From the NCBI GenBank assembly GCA_036267755.1, contig DATAVK010000137.1, positions 3,174 to 67,173 of the forward strand: a DNA stretch of 64,000 nt, in the 5' to 3' direction. The stretch comes from DATAVK01 sp036267755 (GTDB lineage Bacteria; Actinomycetota; Actinomycetes; JAFAQI01). The notes under the pieces were generated by a model. It worked only from the letters and a program-made list of their open reading frames with translations, had not been told where the DNA came from and searched no databases. Of the stretch, positions 24,294-32,206 are shown one piece after another; the stretch's first letter is position 1, and each line of letters begins with the position of its first letter. The translations under genes and the position numbers were made by a program.

Positions 24294-25208
24294 ATGGGTG
24301 TGATCCCCCGCGCGGTCGCCGGTCTTGCGCTCGCCACCGCCGGCAGCATCGCCTACGCCTGGGGGTATGAGCGGAAGGCGTTCCGGTTGCGCGAGGTTGA
24401 GCTGCCGGTGCTGCCGCCAGGAGCCCCCACGCTTCGGGTGCTCCATCTTTCCGACCTGCACATCACCCCCGGCCAGCCGTGGAAGGTGGACTGGGTCCGC
24501 GGGCTGGCGCGATTGCGGCCGGACTTCGTCGTGAACACCGGCGACAACCTGGCCGCCGTACGCGGGGTACCGGAAGTGCTCAAGGCGATGGGACCGTTGC
24601 TCGACGTACCGGGGGCGTTCGTCCCCGGGTCGAACGACTGGTTCGCGCCGGTGGCCAAGAACCCCGCCGGGTACCTGAAACCGCGAAGTACAACGCCCCG
24701 CCCGCATGGCGACCCGCTCCCCTGGGGCGAGCTGCGCAACGCCTTCACCGACCGGGGCTGGCTGGATCTCACCCACCGGCGTACGACGGTCTCGCTGCAA
24801 GGGCTGTCCGTCGAGTTGGCCGGCGTGAGCGATGCGCACCTGCAGGCGGACCACTACCCACGGATCGCTGGCAGGGTGTCGCCGGACAGCGACGTCGCGA
24901 TCGGCCTGTCGCACAGCCCGGAGCCGCGGCTGGTCGACTGCTTCGTCGCGGACGGCTTCGACCTGGTGATGTCGGGTCATACCCACGGCGGCCAGCTCCG
25001 GGTTCCGGGCTACGGCGCCCTGGTCACCAACTGCGGGCTCGAGCGACGCCGGGCCCGCGGATTGTCCGCCTGGGGATCCAACGGCGGCTGGCTTCATGTC
25101 TCAGCCGGCCTGGGCACCTCGCCCTACGCGCCGGTGCGGTTCGCGTGCCCACCCGAAGCGACGTTGCTGTCACTGGTGGCCAGGCCAGCCGATCGCCCGG
25201 GCGGCTAG
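24294..25208 (+). CDS. YaeI-like metallophosphoesterase
   Basis: This 304-residue calcineurin-fold phosphoesterase has an N-terminal hydrophobic segment (AVAGLALATAGSIAYAWG) and the metal motifs LSDLHITP, NTGDNLA, GSNDW (the usual GNH replaced by SND), LSHSP and GHTHGGQLR. The family includes YaeI-type and lipid-handling phosphatases. The substitution in the GNHD motif is common in this subgroup as I remember it. The equivalent is Rv3683. tRNA-Pro follows 14 bp after the stop. Confidence 0.9.
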   Translation: MGVIPRAVAGLALATAGSIAYAWGYERKAFRLREVELPVLPPGAPTLRVLHLSDLHITPGQPWKVDWVRGLARLRPDFVVNTGDNLAAVRGVPEVLKAMGPLLDVPGAFVPGSNDWFAPVAKNPAGYLKPRSTTPRPHGDPLPWGELRNAFTDRGWLDLTHRRTTVSLQGLSVELAGVSDAHLQADHYPRIAGRVSPDSDVAIGLSHSPEPRLVDCFVADGFDLVMSGHTHGGQLRVPGYGALVTNCGLERRRARGLSAWGSNGGWLHVSAGLGTSPYAPVRFACPPEATLLSLVARPADRPGG

Positions 25209-25222
25209 ACTTCCGAGGGCTT

Positions 25223-25299
25223 CGGGATGTAGCGCAGCTTGGTAGCGCACCTCGTTCGGGACGAGGGGGTCGCAGGTTCAAATCCTGTCATCCCGACCA
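25223..25299 (+). tRNA. tRNA-Pro (anticodon CGG)
   Basis: The 7-bp acceptor stem CGGGATG/CATCCCG is present, with a D arm, an anticodon stem CCTCG/CGAGG with loop TTCGGGA giving anticodon CGG, and a T arm GCAGG-TTCAAAT-CCTGT. The 3' CCA is encoded. Confidence 0.95.
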
Positions 25300-25312
25300 T
25301 CTGACCGCCGAG

Positions 25313-25357
25313 TCTGTCAGCAGCACAGCGGGCTATCGCACGATGTGCTGCTGACAG
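25313..25357 (+). terminator. Hairpin after tRNA-Pro, shared with the tRNA-Ser(CGA) locus
   Basis: A perfect 14-bp stem (CTGTCAGCAGCACA at 25314-25327 with TGTGCTGCTGACAG at 25344-25357) encloses a 16-nt loop, 14 nt after the tRNA. It lacks a T tract. The first 24 nt (25313-25336) recur exactly behind the tRNA-Ser at 45 kb. It is probably a processing or termination element. Confidence 0.6.
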
Positions 25358-25433
25358 CCGGGGTCTGCGTGGTTGAACGCCGCAACCTTGGGGACAGACG
25401 GGGTACCAAGACACCGATTCCCAGGAGGCACCC

Positions 25434-26645
25434 GTGCGGCGATGGGGGCGGATCTCGTCAGCGGGGGTGCTGCTGGTCGGGGTAGGGGTCCTAGCCATCG
25501 GTACCACCCCCGCCATTCCGGCGGTGGCGGCCAGCCCCACCGTGGCGTCGCACCAGCGGTCCGCGGTGACGGAGCAGCACAGCCACAAGGCGCGCAAGAC
25601 GTGCACCGCAACGGCGGACCACGAGAACGCCGCCCACACCGGGTTCTCCTGCGCTGCGCTGCCGACCCGGCTGCACCAGCATTGGCGAGACACGCTGCAG
25701 GGTCAGGCGTCGTACCCCCTGATCGTCGGTGGGCGGGTATTCGTCACGTCGAGCGATCCAGGCGGCTCTTACGGCGGACTGCTCTATGCGCTCAGTGCGA
25801 AGACCGGTCGAAAACTATGGGGACCTGTCCCGTTGTCGGGGACCTACTTCTACGACGCTCTCGCGTACGGCGATGGACGGGTTTTCGTGAACGACTTCGA
25901 CGGGACGGTCCGTGCGTTCCGGGCGACCACGGGAGCCCAGGTCTGGGCCCGAACCACCGAAGACTTCAGCGGCGAGCCGGTGGCCGCAGGTGGCAAGGTT
26001 TGGCTGCAGAGCGAGTCGACGGTCTACGGCCTCGACGAGAAGACCGGTCGCATCACCGCGAAGTCACACGAACTCGACGGTGACGGCGCTGCTGTCGCCG
26101 CGACCGCGAAGGCCGTGTACGTCTCGACCGGTTGTAGGGCGCAGTACCGGCTTGGTGTTCACGCTGGCGTGAAGTGGTCGGACAAGCAGGACTGCTCGGG
26201 CGGTGGCGGCGGGACCGCGTATGTCGACGACGGCCGCTTCTATGGCAGCGACGGCTTCCTCGTCATGAACACGGCGCATGGCAAGGTCGTCTCCACGTTC
26301 GCGGGGGTTCCGGCATTCGGGCCGTCCCGGGCGTACTTTGCTGCCGGGTCGAACCTCTACGCCCAACGTCTCAGCGACAACGCTCCTGTCTGGACCACCC
26401 ACCTGAGCGGAACCATCACCGATGGGCCGATCGTCACGTCGAAGGGGGTGTACGTCGCGACGTCTGCCGGGAAGCTCGTCGTCCTCAATCCGGCCACCGG
26501 CCGGCGACTCTCCCGCCTGACACTCGCGTCGGCACCTACCCCGGGCGCGCAGTACTCCAGCACGCCGTCCGACATCGCGGCCGGTGACGCCAGCCTGATC
26601 GTCCCCACCGGGGACATCGTCACGGCGTACGGCGCCAAGCGGTAG
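25434..26645 (+). CDS. Secreted PQQ-like beta-propeller protein
   Basis: This 403-residue protein has an N-terminal signal sequence (about residues 1-34). It carries repeated beta-propeller blades of the PQQ/quinoprotein type, for instance LLYALSAKTGRKLWG, TVRAFRATTGAQVWAR, VYGLDEKTGRITAK and KLVVLNPATGRRLS. There is no dehydrogenase catalytic signature, so it is more likely a structural or binding propeller. Cysteines near residues 59 and 74 and in a loop near 245-260 could form disulfides. The GTG start follows AGGAGG at 5 nt. No operon partner. Confidence 0.8.
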   Translation: MRRWGRISSAGVLLVGVGVLAIGTTPAIPAVAASPTVASHQRSAVTEQHSHKARKTCTATADHENAAHTGFSCAALPTRLHQHWRDTLQGQASYPLIVGGRVFVTSSDPGGSYGGLLYALSAKTGRKLWGPVPLSGTYFYDALAYGDGRVFVNDFDGTVRAFRATTGAQVWARTTEDFSGEPVAAGGKVWLQSESTVYGLDEKTGRITAKSHELDGDGAAVAATAKAVYVSTGCRAQYRLGVHAGVKWSDKQDCSGGGGGTAYVDDGRFYGSDGFLVMNTAHGKVVSTFAGVPAFGPSRAYFAAGSNLYAQRLSDNAPVWTTHLSGTITDGPIVTSKGVYVATSAGKLVVLNPATGRRLSRLTLASAPTPGAQYSSTPSDIAAGDASLIVPTGDIVTAYGAKR

Positions 26646-26664
26646 GCCAACCAGGCACCCAGAT

Positions 26665-28185
26665 CTAGCGGATCCGGAGCCCGGACAGCTTCCGCCAGAC
26701 GCGGTAGAGCTCGGCGTGGGCCTGTTCCGCCCGCGCCTGCTCCAGTCCGAGCAGGATCCCGTACGTGAACCCGGACTCTCCGCTGGCGGCCTGCGCCTTG
26801 ATCGCGAGACCCCTCAGCAGGCCGCGGGAGACGACGCCGTCCTGGTAGTCACCGAGCAGTTCCTGAACGGCCTCGGCCCGCTTGGCGAGCCGTTTGGCGT
26901 CCTTCCCGAAATCCTCGCTGAGCGTCTCGCCGGCGTACCGAAGTCGCTTGGCGGCTTTCCGAGCGCGGTGGTGGGCGACGTCACGTTCTTCGCCTGGTGC
27001 TGCGTCCTCCGTCGCGGCGACCCGGCGCTGCAGTTTGCGGTACGCCTTCGTCACCAGCTTCGGCAGGACGTCGCGGGCGGCGCGTTGCGCTTCATCGGTG
27101 TACGGCGGATCCATGACGAACGAATCGAGCTCGGCCAGCAGCGCGCGGTACCGCGCGCCCCGCAGCGCCGTGAGCAAGCGCTTGCGGGCCGTGACGAGCT
27201 CAGGCTGCAGCGTCGACTCGATCCGCTGCTTCACGGGGCCCATCACGAGCTCGGGCGGCTGGTCGTCGACCGCCGCTGTGAAGCGCTCCAGCTGGACCTC
27301 GCGATCCCTCACGTCGCCGAGCACGCCGGCGATCCACTGAAGCTCGGCGTCGAGCGCCGCCGCCCGGGCCGGGTCGAACATCGAGTGGAAGGTCTTCAAC
27401 AGGCTGCGCAACCGACGGCTGGCCACCCGCATCTTGTGGACCGAGTCGGGAAGGTCCTGCCGCACCGTCGGATCGGCCGCCACCATCGCCTGGGCCTGCG
27501 CCGCCAGATAGCGACCGAGCACGTCCGCGGCGATTGCGCCTCTGCCGTGGCCGCCGCGGGTCATCGGGTCGGCCGGCGCAGCCGCGAGCTCGGCCACGAA
27601 CAGCCGCTCGGGCCCCGCCGGGTCGGTAGGCCGACCACCGGCGGCTCGCATCGCGTCGCCGAGCGTCCGGAGCCGTTTCCGATTGCCGTTCAGTGATTCG
27701 ACGCTGACCTCACGCCAGTGCTCGGCGCGTGTCTGCGCGCCCATGAGCTGGGCGTCGACGCGGTCGTCCACCAGCTGGGCTACCGGCTTGCCGTCACCCT
27801 TGTGGAACAGGTAGACGCTGCGCTCCGTGCGCAATCGCGCCACCGGTTTCGGCGCGGCGCCGCGAAGCTGGCCAGTCACGAGGTCGTTGACCTCGGCAGG
27901 CACGGTGCGGCCGCGGCCGGCCGGCCGCCACAACGGGTCGGGCTCGTCATCGAGGACAGGCGATGTGAGATACCAGCCTGGATTGATGGCATCGGTACGG
28001 CGCGACAACCGCGAGCCCGCGCGCAGCAGGCGCAGGTCGGTCGAGTCGTAGTAGACCTCGTCACGGGTCTCGGTCAGCGGCTCCTGGGGCGTGCTCAGCT
28101 CGGCACAGTGCTGGGCGATCGCCACGAGGAGATCGGCGTCGCCATCCACGTCGTACCGCTTCTGCACGCTGCGATGCTGGCGCAC
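26665..28185 (-). CDS. CYTH-CHAD protein with degenerate CYTH motif
   Basis: This 506-residue protein has an N-terminal CYTH/triphosphate-tunnel domain (about 1-200) and a C-terminal CHAD helical domain (about 220-500). CHAD signatures are visible: VHKMRVASRRLRSLLKTF, GDVRDREV, ARKAAKRLRYAGE and LLGDYQD. CHAD domains bind polyphosphate. The CYTH signature ExExK is here SVQKR, so triphosphatase activity is doubtful. The GTG at 28185 is chosen because GGAGG lies 4 nt upstream; the next GTG at 28167 is an alternative. It is divergent from ppk2 across a PHO-box-like repeat. Confidence 0.87.
   Translation of the reverse strand: MRQHRSVQKRYDVDGDADLLVAIAQHCAELSTPQEPLTETRDEVYYDSTDLRLLRAGSRLSRRTDAINPGWYLTSPVLDDEPDPLWRPAGRGRTVPAEVNDLVTGQLRGAAPKPVARLRTERSVYLFHKGDGKPVAQLVDDRVDAQLMGAQTRAEHWREVSVESLNGNRKRLRTLGDAMRAAGGRPTDPAGPERLFVAELAAAPADPMTRGGHGRGAIAADVLGRYLAAQAQAMVAADPTVRQDLPDSVHKMRVASRRLRSLLKTFHSMFDPARAAALDAELQWIAGVLGDVRDREVQLERFTAAVDDQPPELVMGPVKQRIESTLQPELVTARKRLLTALRGARYRALLAELDSFVMDPPYTDEAQRAARDVLPKLVTKAYRKLQRRVAATEDAAPGEERDVAHHRARKAAKRLRYAGETLSEDFGKDAKRLAKRAEAVQELLGDYQDGVVSRGLLRGLAIKAQAASGESGFTYGILLGLEQARAEQAHAELYRVWRKLSGLRIR
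28065..28082 (-). other. No separate feature: internal part of the CYTH-CHAD gene
   Basis: This stretch lies within the N-terminal coding part of the CYTH-CHAD gene and holds nothing further. The PHO-box-like repeat is at 28265-28282, in the intergenic region. Confidence 0.3.
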
Positions 28186-28264
28186 TGCCCCTCCGTTGTC
28201 GATCCCTTGCGATCTCCAGGCTTTCTCGGCACTGTCGTGGCTAGCAGGATGACGGCCCACGGCG

Positions 28265-28282
28265 GGTGAACACTCGGTGAAC
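28265..28282 (-). promoter_or_regulatory. PHO-box-like direct repeat (PhoP operator candidate)
   Basis: On the minus strand the sequence reads GTTCACC-GAGT-GTTCACC, two identical 7-mers spaced 11 bp start to start. This is the layout of the actinobacterial PhoP (PHO) box. It lies 80 bp upstream of the CYTH-CHAD start, in its direction of transcription, and 93 bp from the ppk2 start. Binding is inference. Confidence 0.6.
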
Positions 28283-28374
28283 GACCTGTTCGCCCGGCGG
28301 CATCGCCGTACCCGTGGGGCAGATTGTGCTCGGGCCGTCTGGGGCGGGATGCGTAGCCACGCAGCGGAGGTGTC

Positions 28375-29307
28375 ATGGCGAAGCAGGCAACACGACCATC
28401 GAAGTCGCAAGGCGGCCCGATCAAGGCCGCCGATCTGCAGAACGGTCTGGACGGCCACGAGATCGAGGTTCGCACCGACGAGACCGGTAACCCGGTGCTG
28501 CTCGACGGGCACGGTGAGCCAGTCGATACCTGGCGTGAGGGGTATCCCTACGACACCCGGATGACAAGGCGGGAGTACGACCGCCAGAAGCGGCTGCTGC
28601 AGATCGAGCTGCTGAAGCTCCAGTCATGGGTGAAGGCCGACAGCCGCCGGCTCGTGATCCTCTTCGAGGGTCGTGACGCGGCCGGCAAGGGCGGCACGAT
28701 CCGGCGGTTCACCGAGCATCTCAATCCCCGCGGCGCGCGCGTGGTGGCGCTCGAGAAACCCACCGAGGTGCAGCGCACCCAGTGGTACTTCCAGCGGTAC
28801 GTCGAGGAGCTGCCGAGCGGCGGTGAGATCGTGCTGTTCGACCGCTCCTGGTACAACCGGGCCGGCGTCGAGCGGGTGATGGGGTTCTGCACCGACGCTG
28901 AGTACGAACGGTTCATGAGCCAGACACCGCAGCTCGAGTCGATGCTCGTCGAGGACGGGATCGACCTGGTCAAGTTCTGGTTCTCGGTGACCCAGGGTGA
29001 GCAGCTGACCCGTTTCACGCTGCGCCGGGTCGATGCCGTGAAGCAGTGGAAGCTCAGCAAGATGGACCTCGAGTCGCTCGACAAGTGGGACGACTACACC
29101 GAGGCCAAGGAGCGAATGTTCCGGAGCACCCACACCAAAGAGGCACCGTGGACGGTCGTGAAGACCAACGACAAGAAGCGAGGCCGGATCGAGGCGATGC
29201 GTTACGTGCTGTCGCGCTTCGACTACCCCGACAAGGACGCCCAGGCAGTCGGTACGCCAGACCTGTTGATCGTCGGCCCGCCCGACACGGTCCTGGAGGA
29301 CCGCTGA
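28375..29307 (+). CDS. ppk2: Polyphosphate kinase 2 (PPK2 family)
   Basis: This 310-residue PPK2 has Walker A FEGRDAAGKGG, Walker B VLFDRSWYNR, the lid region RFMSQTPQLESMLV, and the conserved LVKFWFSV and KQWKLSKMDLESL segments. PPK2 enzymes interconvert polyphosphate and nucleoside diphosphates, often generating GTP or ATP. The single-domain length fits the one-domain class. The ATG is preceded by GGAGGT. Neighbours (CHAD protein, Pit transporter) place it in a polyphosphate/phosphate locus. Confidence 0.95.
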   Translation: MAKQATRPSKSQGGPIKAADLQNGLDGHEIEVRTDETGNPVLLDGHGEPVDTWREGYPYDTRMTRREYDRQKRLLQIELLKLQSWVKADSRRLVILFEGRDAAGKGGTIRRFTEHLNPRGARVVALEKPTEVQRTQWYFQRYVEELPSGGEIVLFDRSWYNRAGVERVMGFCTDAEYERFMSQTPQLESMLVEDGIDLVKFWFSVTQGEQLTRFTLRRVDAVKQWKLSKMDLESLDKWDDYTEAKERMFRSTHTKEAPWTVVKTNDKKRGRIEAMRYVLSRFDYPDKDAQAVGTPDLLIVGPPDTVLEDR

Positions 29308-29311
29308 GCCG

Positions 29312-29617
29312 CTAGGTGATCTGCCGCGACGGCGCTGCGAGTGGCCAGCCGCCGGCCGCGAGGTGCGAGCGGACCCGAGCCACGTCGCTGTCCGAGGGTC
29401 GCTGACTGGTCACTGAGGTGATGGCCTCGCGGATCGCTCGTGCCGAGGTCGGGTCTGCATCTTGAGCCAGCTCGTCCGCGATGGCCTTGGCTTCGTCCTC
29501 GGACAGCTCCTTCGAGAGCAGCGCGAACAGCGGGATGTAGTCGCGCTCCGGAACGCCCTCGGGGTAGCCCTCACGGAGCCAGCCCACGATCGAACTCAGG
29601 ATCGGCGGTAGTGGCAC
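29312..29617 (-). CDS. DUF3349 protein
   Basis: This 101-residue helical protein resembles the actinobacterial DUF3349 family. It shows PPILSSIVGWLREGYPEGVP, then YIPLFALLSKELSEDE and a C-terminal SDVARVRSHLAAGGWPL. The function is unknown. It starts with GTG and lies 9 bp downstream of the small membrane protein, in the pit transcription unit. Its stop is 4 bp from the ppk2 stop. Confidence 0.85.
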   Translation of the reverse strand: MPLPPILSSIVGWLREGYPEGVPERDYIPLFALLSKELSEDEAKAIADELAQDADPTSARAIREAITSVTSQRPSDSDVARVRSHLAAGGWPLAAPSRQIT

Positions 29618-29626
29618 GGTGGCTCC

Positions 29627-29881
29627 TCAGCTCCCGGCGACGATGAGATAGATGCCGTACCCGATCGCGGCGAGCACAACCGCGAAGCAGACCGATGCGG
29701 CCGCCACGTTGGCGGGCGCCATCGTGATCGTGCCGGTGCCGGGCTCGACCCGGTGGGCGTCATGGCGCGGCGGTGCGAGCACCCGTAGCCCGATCGCGAA
29801 CAGGGCCGGCAGACCCGCCCCGGCGGCGAGGCCGATGACGACGATCTTCCACAGTGCGTGGAGGTCAATCCAGGAGTCCAC
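29627..29881 (-). CDS. Small two-helix membrane protein
   Basis: This 84-residue protein has transmembrane segments at about residues 10-30 and 57-81 and a basic/acidic loop between (RVLAPPRHDAHRVEPGTG). It lies 16 bp after pit and 9 bp before the DUF3349 gene. The family is not recognised, but similar small proteins accompany Pit transporters in actinobacteria. I infer an accessory role in phosphate transport only from position. Confidence 0.7.
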   Translation of the reverse strand: MDSWIDLHALWKIVVIGLAAGAGLPALFAIGLRVLAPPRHDAHRVEPGTGTITMAPANVAAASVCFAVVLAAIGYGIYLIVAGS

Positions 29882-29897
29882 GTTTCCGCCCTTCGGC

Positions 29898-31052
29898 TCA
29901 GGCTGCCATCGACGGCTCGGCGGTACGCGCCGGGTACGGCGTACCCGTCCACTCGTCGTTGACGTTGTCGGAGTGCACCTTGTTCTTGCGCGACTTCGCG
30001 AAGATCATTCCCGCGATGGCGACCAGCACGGCGAAAGCAACGATCACTCCGGCGTCACCGCCGATACCGTTCGCCAGCCCGTAACCCGCGGCGCCCACCA
30101 CTCCGGCAGACGGCAGCGTGAAGACCCAGGCCGTCGCCATCCGCCCGGCGACGCTCCAGCGGACGGTCGCGCCCTTCTTGCCCACACCCGACCCGAGGAT
30201 CGAGCCGGTAGCGACGTGGGTGGTCGACAGCGAGTACCCGAAATGGCTGGACAGCAGGATGGTTGCAGCGGCTGCGGACTCCGCGGCCATCCCCTGGGGC
30301 GACTCGATCTCCACGAGCCCCTTGCCCAGGGTCCGGATCACGCGCCAGCCACCGGCATACGTTCCGATGCTGATCGCCAGCCCGCAGGTCAGGATCACCC
30401 AGAACGGTGCCGATGCGTTGGCGCTTACCGAGCCGTTGACGATCAGCGCCAGCGTGATGATGCCCATCGTCTTCTGCGCGTCGTTGGTGCCGTGCGCGAG
30501 CGACACCATCGACGCCGAGCCGATCTGACCAATGCGGAAGCCCCGTGTGCGGGTGCCTTCCTCGACGTTGCGGCTGATCCGATAGATGACCCAGGTGCCG
30601 ACAACCGCGATCCCGCCGGCGATGACCGGCGACAGTCCGGCCGGGATGATCACCTTCTCGACCAGGTTGTGCCACTGCACCGCGTGGCCGCCGGCTGCCG
30701 CGATCGTCGAGCCGATGACTCCACCGATCAGCGCATGCGAGGAGCTCGATGGGATCCCGAAGAACCAGGTGAGCAGGTTCCACGTGATGCCACCCGCCAG
30801 CCCGGCGAAGACCACGGTCAGCGTGACGACATGGGTATCGACCAGGCCGCTCGCAATCGTTGCGGCGACGCTCAGCGACAGGAAGGCACCAACCAGGTTG
30901 AGCACACCGGACAGCGCGACCGCTGTCTTCGGCGGCAGTGCGCCGGTGGCGATCGACGTCGCCATCGCGTTCGCGGTGTCATGGAAGCCGTTGGTGAAGT
31001 CGAAACCGAGCGCCGTCACCACGACCAGCACTAACAGGAATGTGTTGCCCAC
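29898..31052 (-). CDS. pit: Pit-family low-affinity inorganic phosphate transporter
   Basis: This 384-residue PiT permease has about ten transmembrane segments and the two duplicated family signatures. They are GFDFTNGFHDTANAMAT near the N-terminus and SLAHGTNDAQKTMG in the middle, each followed by the SSSHA/STTHV motif. It imports phosphate as a metal-phosphate complex driven by ion gradients. The GTG start has no clear Shine-Dalgarno sequence; TAAAAA lies 6 nt upstream. It precedes two small genes in one unit. Confidence 0.94.
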   Translation of the reverse strand: MGNTFLLVLVVVTALGFDFTNGFHDTANAMATSIATGALPPKTAVALSGVLNLVGAFLSLSVAATIASGLVDTHVVTLTVVFAGLAGGITWNLLTWFFGIPSSSSHALIGGVIGSTIAAAGGHAVQWHNLVEKVIIPAGLSPVIAGGIAVVGTWVIYRISRNVEEGTRTRGFRIGQIGSASMVSLAHGTNDAQKTMGIITLALIVNGSVSANASAPFWVILTCGLAISIGTYAGGWRVIRTLGKGLVEIESPQGMAAESAAAATILLSSHFGYSLSTTHVATGSILGSGVGKKGATVRWSVAGRMATAWVFTLPSAGVVGAAGYGLANGIGGDAGVIVAFAVLVAIAGMIFAKSRKNKVHSDNVNDEWTGTPYPARTAEPSMAA

Positions 31053-31150
31053 GGGAACTTTTTACCGGGCTAATCGGCCTCCCCCCGGATCGCGAAAGAT
31101 CTTTGCCTGCTGTTCATCCGATGGTTGATCACGTTCCACCGAGACGGTCG

Positions 31151-32206
31151 TTATCCGCGACCCTGCGCCACCAGCTCGGCGATTTGGATCGCGTTGAGGG
31201 CGGCCCCCTTGCGCAGGTTGTCGCTGCTGACGAACAGCACCAGCCCGCGACCGTCGGGTACGCCGGGGTCGGCACGCAGCCGACCGACATAGCTCGGGTC
31301 CTTGCCGGCTGCCTGCAACGGCGTCGGCACGTCGAGCAGCTCGACGCCGGCCGCCGTACCCAACACTTCCCGTGCCCGATCGACCGACAACGGCCGAGCG
31401 AACTCTGCGTTGATCGACAGCGAGTGCCCGGTGAAGACCGGCACCCGCACGCAGGTGCCGGACACCAGCAGGTCGGGGATGCCGAGGATCTTGCGGCTCT
31501 CGTTGCGGAGCTTCTGCTCCTCGTCGGTCTCGTAGCTGCCGTCATCGACGATGGAGCCGGCCAACGGCAGCACGTTGAACGCGATCGGCGCGACGTACTT
31601 CTGCGGCGCCGGGAAGGGTACGGCGGAACCGTCGTGGGTCAGCTCGGGGCCGCGACCGACGACCTCCCGGGCCTGCTTGTCGAGCTCGTCGACGCCGGCC
31701 AGCCCACTCCCGGACACCGCCTGGTAGCTGCTAATGACCAGCCGGAGCAGACCGGCCTCATCGTGCAGCGGCTTGAGAACCGGCATCGCCCCCATCGTCG
31801 TGCAGTTCGGGTTCGCCACGATTCCCTTGCGGGCGTTGGCGATCTCGCCCGGGTTGACCTCGCTCACGACCAGCGGCACGTCCGGGTCCATCCGGAACGC
31901 GGACGAGTTGTCGATCACGATCGCGCCTGCCTGGGCGAACCGCGGTGCCTGCACCCGTGAGGTCGAGGCGCCGGCGGAGAACAGGGCGATGTCAATGCCG
32001 GCAATGTCAGCGGCCGCCGCGTCCTCGACGAGGATCTCGCCTCCGGGGGCGGACGCCCAGGGCAGCGTTAAGCCGGCGGACCGCGCAGACGCGAAGAATC
32101 TCAGCGATGCCAACGGAAAGTTGCGCTCGGCGAGCAGCCGCCGCATCACGCCACCGACTTGACCGGTGGCACCGACGACAGCGACGCGGAGGCCGTCGGC
32201 GCTCAC
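31151..32206 (-). CDS. asd: Aspartate-semialdehyde dehydrogenase
   Basis: This 351-residue enzyme reduces aspartyl-4-phosphate to aspartate semialdehyde for lysine, methionine, threonine and diaminopimelate synthesis. It has the NADP-binding GATGQVG, catalytic Cys135 in NPNCTTM, and the substrate-binding region around RVPVFTGHSLSIN with the catalytic His. The GTG start overlaps the lysC stop by 4 bp, the usual lysC-asd operon. Confidence 0.96.
   Translation of the reverse strand: MSADGLRVAVVGATGQVGGVMRRLLAERNFPLASLRFFASARSAGLTLPWASAPGGEILVEDAAAADIAGIDIALFSAGASTSRVQAPRFAQAGAIVIDNSSAFRMDPDVPLVVSEVNPGEIANARKGIVANPNCTTMGAMPVLKPLHDEAGLLRLVISSYQAVSGSGLAGVDELDKQAREVVGRGPELTHDGSAVPFPAPQKYVAPIAFNVLPLAGSIVDDGSYETDEEQKLRNESRKILGIPDLLVSGTCVRVPVFTGHSLSINAEFARPLSVDRAREVLGTAAGVELLDVPTPLQAAGKDPSYVGRLRADPGVPDGRGLVLFVSSDNLRKGAALNAIQIAELVAQGRG

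Noticed and set aside
28065..28082. PHO-box repeat at this position
   Set aside because: An arithmetic slip placed it here at first; the repeat is at 28265-28282, and this stretch is coding sequence.
31113..31140. PHO-box-like GTTCATCC...GTTGATC before pit
   Set aside because: The units differ from each other, the period is 12 rather than 11, and the orientation is opposite to pit.
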